A DNA stretch of 20,103 nucleotides from Gammaproteobacteria bacterium (GTDB lineage Bacteria > Pseudomonadota > Gammaproteobacteria > Methylococcales > UBA2780): NCBI GenBank assembly GCA_003646305.1, contig QNFJ01000014.1, forward strand, positions 1 through 20,103, read 5' to 3'. Shown in pieces: positions 7,865 to 13,932 of this stretch. Positions within the stretch are counted from its first letter, which is position 1. Each line of letters begins with the position of its first letter. The notes beneath the pieces were generated by a model that worked only from the letters and a program-made list of their open reading frames with translations, ran no database searches and had not been told where the DNA came from. The translations under genes were made by a program, and so were the position numbers.

Positions 7865-8761
7865 TTGCCTGTAGAGATATACAAAGGCCGCTTTGCACCC
7901 TCGCCAAGCGGCCCTTTACATCTAGGCTCACTCTTTACAGCGCTCGCCAGTTTTCTTCAGGCTCATAAAAAGAAAGGGCAATGGTTTCTACGTATTGACG
8001 ATGTTGACACCATTCGCGTAACGAACGGTGCAACCGACAGCATCCTTAAAACCCTTGAAGCTTTTTCTCTGCAATGGGATGGCGAGATTCTCTACCAAAG
8101 CCAGCAGAAAGAACGCTACGAGCAGGCAATTGAATCATTGCAACACCAGTCGCTCCTATATCCCTGCACCTGCTCTCGCAAACAACTCGCCAAAATCAAT
8201 AAAAACAAGCCGGCAATTTACCCTGGAATTTGTCGCAGAAAAAAACCTACTGACACCAAATTGCCATACTCTTTGCGTATTAGAACTGATGATGCGCTCA
8301 TCGGTTTTACCGATAAACTACAAGGTGTTATTTCTCAGAATATCGCCCTGTCTGTTGGTGATTTTGTCCTCAAACGGCGCGACAATATATACGCTTATCA
8401 CCTTGCCACCATTATCGATGATGATTTTTTGGGAATCACCGAGGTCTTAAGGGGAATCGATCTTCTGGACTCAACACCCAGACAGCTTTATCTGCAACAA
8501 CGACTAAACCTTAAAGCGCCTGAATTCATGCACCTTCCCGTTTTAACCGATGCATCGGGCATTAAACTGAGCAAGCAGCGCTTTGCTAAGCCGGTTAGCG
8601 GGGAAAATCCCGTTAAAATGTTACTTACCTGCCTGGAGTTACTCGCACAAAACCCACCTTCTGCATTATCGAAAGCGAACAAAAAAGAGATACTTGAGTG
8701 GGCTATTGAAAACTGGAACCCTTCAAAACTGAGTGGAATTAAACAGTTAGACTGTTTATAA
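7865..8761 (+). CDS. gluQ: glutamyl-Q tRNA(Asp) synthetase
   Basis: A 298-residue truncated glutamyl-tRNA synthetase paralogue that attaches glutamate to the queuosine base of tRNA-Asp. It contains the catalytic domain only, without an anticodon-binding domain. Motifs are GRFAPSPSGPLHLGSL with the HIGH-type HLGS (about 19-22), zinc ligands CTC (101, 103) with Tyr 119 and Cys 123 (YPGIC), and the KMSKS-type KLSKQ (about 234-238). No ATG is in frame before GRFAPSP. TTG at 7865 is the only standard start that leaves the usual seven or so residues before it, and there is no ribosome site, so translation is probably coupled to the dksA stop 11 bp upstream. The last codons overlap sequence that may serve as upstream control for acs. 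Confidence 0.93.
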   Translation: MPVEIYKGRFAPSPSGPLHLGSLFTALASFLQAHKKKGQWFLRIDDVDTIRVTNGATDSILKTLEAFSLQWDGEILYQSQQKERYEQAIESLQHQSLLYPCTCSRKQLAKINKNKPAIYPGICRRKKPTDTKLPYSLRIRTDDALIGFTDKLQGVISQNIALSVGDFVLKRRDNIYAYHLATIIDDDFLGITEVLRGIDLLDSTPRQLYLQQRLNLKAPEFMHLPVLTDASGIKLSKQRFAKPVSGENPVKMLLTCLELLAQNPPSALSKANKKEILEWAIENWNPSKLSGIKQLDCL

Positions 8762-8765
8762 GACT
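8743..8765 (+). promoter_or_regulatory. possible activator site upstream of acs
   Basis: The end of gluQ and the bases after it hold an inverted repeat ACAGT-TAG-ACTGT (8743-8755), followed by a second AGACT at 8761-8765 that repeats the AGACT at 8749-8753 at 12-bp spacing. The centre lies about 43 bp before the transcript start predicted from the TATAAT at 8787. The placement resembles the sites before the porin and symporter genes, and the GACT half-site is shared, but the arrangement differs. This is a weak assignment. Confidence 0.3.
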
Positions 8766-8783
8766 GGTATCCCTCAATGAGGT

Positions 8784-8792
8784 TGATATAAT
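8784..8792 (+). promoter_or_regulatory. acs promoter, extended -10 (TGATATAAT)
   Basis: A perfect TATAAT (8787-8792) is preceded by the TGn extension (8784-8786). No good -35 is seen at 16-18 bp (the sequence there is CTGGTA), which suits an extended -10 or activator-assisted promoter. The leader to the acs start codon would be about 130 nt. Confidence 0.5.
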
Positions 8793-8821
8793 TTCAAAAC
8801 TTAACCCCGCTACGCTTCTCT

Positions 8822-8842
8822 TGCCTGAGCAGAAAACAGGCA
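8822..8842 (+). other. small hairpin in the acs leader
   Basis: TGCCTG (8822-8827) pairs with CAGGCA (8837-8842) across a 9-nt loop. No T-run follows directly, so it is not a convincing terminator for gluQ. It could be a leader structure of acs mRNA. Confidence 0.3.
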
Positions 8843-8929
8843 GCTTTAGCAAAAAAAATAACAGGTTAGGGCGGCATACTGAGTTTAAATTACAGAGCAA
8901 CAACATCTAAAAACTGAGGAGTATTTTGA

Positions 8930-10870
8930 ATGTCTGACGATAAAATCTATAAAGTTCCCGCGAAAGTCGCTGCACACGCCCACATTAATGCAGAAAAATA
9001 TGCAGAAATGTACGCTCAATCAATCGATGACCCGAATACCTTCTGGGCTGAGCAGGCGGAGAAATTTGTAACCTGGTTTAAGCCTTGGGAATCGGTCATG
9101 GAATATGACCTGCCAAAAGGTGAAATCAGTTTTTTCAAAGGGGCGAAAGTTAACGTCAGCTACAACTGTCTCGACAGACATCTCGAAACACGGGGCGACC
9201 AAGTTGCGATTATCTGGGAAGGTGACAATCCAGAAGAAGATCGAAAAATCACTTATAAAGAGCTTCACGAAGAAGTTTGTAAGTTCTCAAATGTCCTAAA
9301 AGCTCAAGGCGTTAAAAAAGGCGACCGTGTCTGCCTTTATATGCAGATGGTTCCTGAAGCCGCTGTTGCGATGCTGGCCTGTACCCGTATTGGTGCGGTT
9401 CACTCAATCGTTTTTGGTGGTTTTTCAGCTGCTGGCCTAAACGACCGTATCAACGGTTGTGAAGCCAAAGTGGTGATCACTTCTGATGGTGGCTACCGTG
9501 GTGGCAGAAGCCTTCCTCAGAAAGCCAATGCTGACAAAGGGCTGGAAAATGCTCCGTCTGTTGAAAAACTAATCGTTATCAAGCGCACTGGCTGTGATGT
9601 TGATTGGGTTGAAGGTCGCGATGTCTGGTATCACGAAGCGATGGCAGAAGCCTCAGCAGATTGCCCTGCAGAAGAGATGGATTCTGAAGATCCTCTATTC
9701 ATCCTTTACACCTCAGGCTCAACTGGCAAACCAAAAGGGGTGGTGCACACAACTGGCGGTTACCTGCTACACGCTGCGATTACGCACAAATATGTTTTTG
9801 ATTATCACGAAGGTGATATCTACTGGTGTACAGCCGATATTGGCTGGGTTACCGGTCACTCGTACATTGTCTATGGTCCACTCGCTAATGGTGCGACTAC
9901 ACTAATGTTTGAAGGCATTCCAACATACCCCGAAGCAGATCGTTTCTGGAAAGTGGTCGACAAGCATCAAGTTAATATCTTCTATACTGCGCCAACCGCT
10001 ATCCGTTCACTGATGGCGAAAGGTAAAGAGCTTGTTGAAGGAACGAGCCGTAAAAGCCTGCGTATATTGGGTAGTGTTGGCGAGCCAATTAACCCAGAAG
10101 CGTGGGAGTGGTACTACAACGTGGTTGGCAATGCTAACTGCCCAATTGTTGATACCTGGTGGCAGACAGAAACCGGCGGCATCTTAATTACACCACTTCC
10201 TGGCGCAACAGACCTAAAACCGGGTTCTGCTTCGAAACCATTCTTCGGCGTTATACCTGTCATTCTGGATAACGATGGTAATGTTCTCGAAGGTGAAGCA
10301 GAAGGTATTCTGACAATACCTCGTCCTTGGCCTGGCATCGCCCGCACACTCTGGGGTGACCACAAGCGCTTCATCGAAACCTATTTCTCAACCTATAAAG
10401 GCTATTATTTTGTAGGAGATGGTGCGCGTCGCGATAAAGACAATTATATCTGGATCACGGGTCGTGTCGATGATGTGATCAACGTATCCGGCCACAGAAT
10501 GGGAACAGCTGAAGTTGAAAGTGCATTGGTCTTACACCCACAAACCGCTGAAGCGGCTGTTGTGGGCTTCCCTCATGAAATCAAAGGGCAAGGCATCTAT
10601 GCTTATGTTACTTTGAATGACGGCGTTGAACCAACCGACGAGCTCAAGAAAGAGCTTGTCATGCTGGTTCGCAAAGAGATTGGCCCCATTGCCAGCCCCG
10701 ATGCGATTCAGTGGGCACCGGGTCTACCTAAAACTCGTTCTGGCAAAATCATGCGCCGCATTCTACGTAAAGTTGCTGCGAATGAGATTGACGAACTGGG
10801 TGACACTTCAACACTCGCTGATCCATCAGTGGTCGACGAGTTGATTGAAAACCGTCAAAACAAAGGTTAA
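8930..10870 (+). CDS. acs: acetyl-CoA synthetase (AMP-forming)
   Basis: A 646-residue cytoplasmic enzyme that converts acetate, ATP and CoA to acetyl-CoA through acetyl-AMP; full length for the family (E. coli 652). The ATP-binding loop is YTSGSTGKPKG (about 260-270). DTWWQTETGG (about 408-417) includes the acetate-pocket Trp. YYFVGDGARRDKDNYIWITG and GRVDDVINVSGHRMGT (about 492-526) form the hinge and CoA-side motif. PKTRSGKIMRR (about 600-610) carries the catalytic Lys 606, the residue controlled by reversible acetylation in homologues. GAGGAG (8916-8921) lies 8 nt before the ATG. It is monocistronic between its own promoter and a strong terminator. The crbSR and symporter genes nearby fit control by acetate availability. 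Confidence 0.97.
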   Translation: MSDDKIYKVPAKVAAHAHINAEKYAEMYAQSIDDPNTFWAEQAEKFVTWFKPWESVMEYDLPKGEISFFKGAKVNVSYNCLDRHLETRGDQVAIIWEGDNPEEDRKITYKELHEEVCKFSNVLKAQGVKKGDRVCLYMQMVPEAAVAMLACTRIGAVHSIVFGGFSAAGLNDRINGCEAKVVITSDGGYRGGRSLPQKANADKGLENAPSVEKLIVIKRTGCDVDWVEGRDVWYHEAMAEASADCPAEEMDSEDPLFILYTSGSTGKPKGVVHTTGGYLLHAAITHKYVFDYHEGDIYWCTADIGWVTGHSYIVYGPLANGATTLMFEGIPTYPEADRFWKVVDKHQVNIFYTAPTAIRSLMAKGKELVEGTSRKSLRILGSVGEPINPEAWEWYYNVVGNANCPIVDTWWQTETGGILITPLPGATDLKPGSASKPFFGVIPVILDNDGNVLEGEAEGILTIPRPWPGIARTLWGDHKRFIETYFSTYKGYYFVGDGARRDKDNYIWITGRVDDVINVSGHRMGTAEVESALVLHPQTAEAAVVGFPHEIKGQGIYAYVTLNDGVEPTDELKKELVMLVRKEIGPIASPDAIQWAPGLPKTRSGKIMRRILRKVAANEIDELGDTSTLADPSVVDELIENRQNKG

Positions 10871-10888
10871 TTCCTTTAATCTTTAAAG

Positions 10889-10929
10889 AAAAAGCCCCTG
10901 AGCAACTCGTTGTTGCTCAGGGGCTTTTT
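10889..10929. terminator. bidirectional rho-independent terminator (acs / DUF2057 gene)
   Basis: A perfect 18-bp stem: AAAAAGCCCCTGAGCAAC (10889-10906) pairs with 10912-10929 across the loop TCGTT. The right arm ends in TTTTT on the plus strand, and the left arm gives TTTTT on the minus strand. It can therefore end both acs (stop at 10870) and the convergent DUF2057 gene (stop at 10956). Confidence 0.95.
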
Positions 10930-10955
10930 ACTATCTCGCCGAATGTGGATTAAAA

Positions 10956-11675
10956 CTATTTCACTCTGACTTTCTTTAGAAAAGCTTCTCGGTCTGCTGG
11001 ACTTGCCTTATTCCACCAATAGCTAAGCATTTTTGACTCAAGGCTAGCGGTCGGATTTGATTCAAGATTAGCTGCCGAAATTGATGCAAGACTAACTGTC
11101 GAAGCTTTATTAGGGCTTACCACCGAAGCCGTTGCCTCACTCGCCACAATAGCTGCCTCTTGACTCTTTACAGTAGCCTCCACTGGACTCGTCAACCTCT
11201 CCATATCACTTAACACCACGGGCTTTGCAGTCGCATCATAATCCTGCGTCTGCGTCTCCCACTTGCTCTGCTGACGCTCAACCAAAAGTGCCATACTAAA
11301 ATTCACCTCACCACCATCTTCTCGAACCACTTTCACTTTTGGGTTTTGAGCAAATTGGCGCGGTGCTTTTTTTGCCTCCGGGTGAGTCATTAATTTATAA
11401 ACTTGGCCTTCCTCGACCTCCAACGTTAGTAGCAATGGTTCTGAGTGAATAAACTCTTCCACCCGAGGATTCGCTCCCTCAACTGTTTCCTCGTATTTCA
11501 GAGCAATCTTATGTTTTCCTGCGGCGAGCTCAAGCGGTTTTGAACCACCAAACCACCCAACATCTTTACCATCAACAGCCAACAGTACCAGGTCAGCTGT
11601 GAACTCAAGCTTTGCTGCATACGCTGGTGTGCATAAAAAACTTAACAAGATTAATTGTACAAAGGTTTTTTTCAT
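10956..11675 (-). CDS. DUF2057 (YccT-like) exported protein
   Basis: A protein of about 239 residues. The frame opens at 11756, but the ATG at 11673-11675 has GGAG 7 nt upstream and starts a clear signal peptide (MKKTFVQLILLSFLCTPAYA, then AKLEFT). The mature N-terminal half fits the DUF2057/COG3110 family: a short beta-rich domain with LLAVDGKDV, LELAAGKHKIALKYEE and VEEGQVYKLMTHPEAKK. The C-terminal MLSYWWNKASPADREAFLKK is also typical of the family. Between them is an Ala/Ser/Val-rich linker containing three octapeptide repeats. Function is unknown; a periplasmic or surface location is inferred from the signal peptide. Its position between acs and the porin gene may be incidental. Confidence 0.8.
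   Translation of the reverse strand: MKKTFVQLILLSFLCTPAYAAKLEFTADLVLLAVDGKDVGWFGGSKPLELAAGKHKIALKYEETVEGANPRVEEFIHSEPLLLTLEVEEGQVYKLMTHPEAKKAPRQFAQNPKVKVVREDGGEVNFSMALLVERQQSKWETQTQDYDATAKPVVLSDMERLTSPVEATVKSQEAAIVASEATASVVSPNKASTVSLASISAANLESNPTASLESKMLSYWWNKASPADREAFLKKVRVK
11035..11106 (-). repeat. three tandem 24-bp imperfect repeats in the DUF2057 linker
   Basis: Units at 11035-11058, 11059-11082 and 11083-11106 share the pattern GAnnCAAGnnTAnCnGnCGnA. Each encodes an octapeptide of the form (x)STVSLAS, (x)SAANLES or (x)PTASLES. The unit length is a multiple of three, so copy-number change would preserve the frame. Confidence 0.8.
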
Positions 11676-11770
11676 AATCAGGCTCCAAAAACAAAGATTG
11701 CCCCATTCAAGAGGCCAGAAAAATGTTACCCATAAAATAGGCAAACAGGTATGCAATCCACTCTCAGGCT

Positions 11771-11819
11771 AAAGCTCACTTTCCTGCTTCCCTTAGCTAA
11801 GAAGAAAAGTGAGCTTTTT
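11771..11819. terminator. terminator-like hairpin downstream of the porin gene
   Basis: AAAGCTCACTTT (11771-11782) pairs perfectly with 11806-11817. The loop holds the further palindrome CTTAGCTAAG. On the plus strand it is followed by more T; on the minus strand, the direction of the porin gene (stop at 11857), the run is only TTTAG. It probably ends the porin transcript, about 40 bp past its stop. Confidence 0.7.
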
Positions 11820-11856
11820 AAATACCCTTCCTAAGTAAGTTACGACAACTTAACAG

Positions 11857-13032
11857 TCAGAATGCATATTTAGCAGAGAACTGTATGCGATCCATATCAC
11901 CATGATCTCCGTTATCAAGCTCACGATTAGCATGTAAGAGCATAGCACCCAGCGTGACTTTTTTGACAGGTGAATACATCAGGTTAAGCGTAATGCTGTC
12001 AGAACTAGAAGTAAAAGCATTTACAGAACCGCTATAGTCAACATCTATGTCACCATACATGATGCTAGAACGTAATTTTGGAGTCCACCAATGACGAAAT
12101 GCTGCAAAGAATGCAGTAGTTGTACTTAACTCAAGATTACCATCAGCATCAATCGTTGCATCTCTGGGTAATGCTAAACCAATATAACGGCCTAATCCAT
12201 CTCCGTGATTAACGGAAAATTTAAAGTCATCACTCTGGCCCACATTCAGGCTTCCGGTAAACCCTAGCCCCCAACCAACCGCCGAATCATCATCCCCTGA
12301 ATTGGGATTGTCAACAGTAACAATTTTACGAACCATCCCATTTAAGCGCACATGCCCCCAATCACCCTTAAATTTATAATTGGCAGTTAAATCGGGCAAA
12401 TCACTATCATCACGATCTCCTGAATCATTAAACGATTCAGGGTTTTCTAGTGCAACCTGAAATGGCCCATGTGTATAACGAATCATTGGCTGACGGATAA
12501 ACACCGTACTTTCTGATACCGCCAGGAAATCGACCGATTCAGGTAGAGCACCAACATCCATATAAGTCGACCATGTCTGTCCAAAAAGCCATTCGTCAAA
12601 CTCTAAAAAGGCATGTCGCAAACGTGGGCTGTAACTATTGGTTAAAACCTCATTACCACCCGCATCCCCATTTGGCATAAAGTCAACCTCCACAAAACCA
12701 AGGAGAGAATGGCCATCAATGGTATCTGTTACCTTAAAGTTTATGCGTGTTTCACGCGCAGTGAAATCAAGATCGCTACCTCCTTCACCCCCACCACCGT
12801 TTGGTGACGTTGGGATTCCACCTGGAAAGTAAAATGTACCAAGCAAGTTATTCCCACTAACATCACCTGCGGAATAATCTGTCCACATTGTGCTCAACTT
12901 AACATAACCACCAATACTGAAATCCAATGTTTCACTACTCACTGCCTCCTTCATATTAACCGCATTGGCTGCTGTAGGAGATAAGCCCATTGCACTTACC
13001 GCCATTATTGCTAATAATTTTTTATTATTCAT
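11857..13032 (-). CDS. DcaP-like outer membrane porin
   Basis: A 391-residue outer-membrane channel. The ATG at 13030-13032 is preferred over the upstream 13047 start because GAGAGG lies just before it and MNNKKLLAIMAVSAMGLSPTAANA is a clean signal peptide. The mature part matches the DcaP trimeric porin family: SDLDFTARETRINFKV, LLGFVEVDFMPNGDAGGNE, TNSYSPRLRHAFLEF, WLFGQTWSTYMDVGALPESVDF and TVFIRQPMIRYTHG. It ends with the beta-barrel terminal Phe (FSAKYAF). DcaP of Acinetobacter passes dicarboxylates and other small negatively charged molecules. A Gly/Pro-rich loop (FPGGIPTSPNGGGGEGG) near residues 68-84 looks surface exposed. The neighbouring carboxylate genes and the shared upstream motif suggest outer-membrane uptake of acetate or related acids; the substrate is inferred. 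Confidence 0.87.
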   Translation of the reverse strand: MNNKKLLAIMAVSAMGLSPTAANAVNMKEAVSSETLDFSIGGYVKLSTMWTDYSAGDVSGNNLLGTFYFPGGIPTSPNGGGGEGGSDLDFTARETRINFKVTDTIDGHSLLGFVEVDFMPNGDAGGNEVLTNSYSPRLRHAFLEFDEWLFGQTWSTYMDVGALPESVDFLAVSESTVFIRQPMIRYTHGPFQVALENPESFNDSGDRDDSDLPDLTANYKFKGDWGHVRLNGMVRKIVTVDNPNSGDDDSAVGWGLGFTGSLNVGQSDDFKFSVNHGDGLGRYIGLALPRDATIDADGNLELSTTTAFFAAFRHWWTPKLRSSIMYGDIDVDYSGSVNAFTSSSDSITLNLMYSPVKKVTLGAMLLHANRELDNGDHGDMDRIQFSAKYAF

Positions 13033-13082
13033 ACAACCTCTCCCCACTTTTATTTTCTGCCTAAAATCAAGACAAGCCTTAG

Positions 13083-13088
13083 TTTATA
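13083..13088 (-). promoter_or_regulatory. porin -10 candidate (TATAAA)
   Basis: On the minus strand TATAAA (13088-13083) lies 20 bp after the shared palindrome at 13109-13123. The -35 position reads TAATAC, a poor match, as expected for an activator-dependent promoter. The leader to the ATG would be about 44 nt. Confidence 0.4.
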
Positions 13089-13108
13089 TTTTGTTGTTAG
13101 AATGTGTA

Positions 13109-13123
13109 TTAGACTAAAGTCGT
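13109..13123 (-). promoter_or_regulatory. candidate CrbR operator, porin/crbR intergenic region
   Basis: Read towards the porin, this is ACGACTTTAGTCTAA. It matches the site before the symporter operon (17616-17630) at 14 of 15 positions in the same orientation relative to the gene, and is nearly palindromic (GACTTTAGTC core). Its centre is about 40 bp upstream of the predicted porin transcript start. It also lies 177 bp before crbR. Binding by CrbR is inferred. Confidence 0.5.
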
Positions 13124-13170
13124 GATTTATATTTTTTAAACCGGTACTCTAAATGCTCGAAATAATTCAG

Positions 13171-13279
13171 AGCGTTCAACTAAGTAGAGAGTTTTAGCAA
13201 ACCGAATGAACGCTTTTAAAAGGCAAAATGGGCAGCCCGTCACCCCCAGATGATAAAGGGCTGTTGTGATAAAACAACA
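13171..13279 (+). other. crbR leader with several inverted repeats
   Basis: Three repeats are visible. AGCGTTCA (13171-13178) pairs with TGAACGCT (13207-13214), followed by TTTT. CAGCCC (13233-13238) pairs with GGGCTG (13258-13263). TGTTGT (13262-13267) pairs with ACAACA (13274-13279). The last two share two bases, so they cannot both form fully. No known riboswitch family was recognised. The crbR ATG follows 20 nt later without a clear ribosome site. Confidence 0.35.
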
Positions 13280-13299
13280 ATACAACATCAAGTGACCGA

Positions 13300-13932
13300 A
13301 TGAACTCTTCTATCGTTATTGCAGACGACCACCCACTGTTTAGAGAAGCGGTCACTATCGTTCTTCAAAGACTTTTCCCCCAATATCAGCTACTGAGTGC
13401 TGAGAGCTTGAACGAGGTACTAACAATCCTTAGGAAAGAACCAGAAATCAAACTCGTTTTGCTCGATCTAAATCTACCTGATTCAAAAGGGATGGCCGGC
13501 ATCACTCAGCTTAAAAGCCGTTTCCCAGAAGTTCCTGTCGTTATTGTTTCAGCAAGCCATGAACTGACCACGATTCATCAGGCATTGTACTGTGGTGCAA
13601 TGGGGTTTATTCCAAAAACGGAGGGAATGAGCACCATTTCAGAGGCACTAAAAGTGGTCTGTAGCGGAGGTCGCTGGGTTCCCCAGGATTATGAGAAAAG
13701 CAACCAGAAGAATGCCGAAGATGAGCTCTCAATTTTTACTGATTTAACTCCGATGCAACTTAAAGTTCTTTTTCATCTACGGGCAGGTGAAAGTAACAAG
13801 GAGATTGCGGGGCTGCTTTTTGTTACCGAAGCGACTGTAAAGGCACATATCACCGCTATTTTTCGTAAACTTGGAGTTAGCAATCGTACTCAAGCCGTAT
13901 TAGCCTCTCAAGCGCTTGAGGCAGAAGAGTAG
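13300..13932 (+). CDS. crbR: CrbR-like LuxR/NarL-family response regulator
   Basis: A 210-residue response regulator. The receiver domain has the acidic pair Asp 9-Asp 10 (VIADDHPLF), the phosphoacceptor Asp 56 (LVLLDLNLPD) and Lys 106 (FIPKTEG). The C-terminal LuxR-type helix-turn-helix (about 145-205) has LTPMQLKVLFHLRAGESNKE and TEATVKAHITAIFRKLGVSN. Similar regulators (CrbR in Vibrio and Pseudomonas, ErbR/AgmR-like) are paired with transporter-type kinases and activate acs in response to acetate. Here the kinase gene is convergent and directly adjacent, with stop codons touching (TAG then TTA). The ATG at 13300 has only a weak AGTGA upstream. Assignment as CrbR rests on domain type and adjacency to crbS. 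Confidence 0.85.
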   Translation: MNSSIVIADDHPLFREAVTIVLQRLFPQYQLLSAESLNEVLTILRKEPEIKLVLLDLNLPDSKGMAGITQLKSRFPEVPVVIVSASHELTTIHQALYCGAMGFIPKTEGMSTISEALKVVCSGGRWVPQDYEKSNQKNAEDELSIFTDLTPMQLKVLFHLRAGESNKEIAGLLFVTEATVKAHITAIFRKLGVSNRTQAVLASQALEAEE

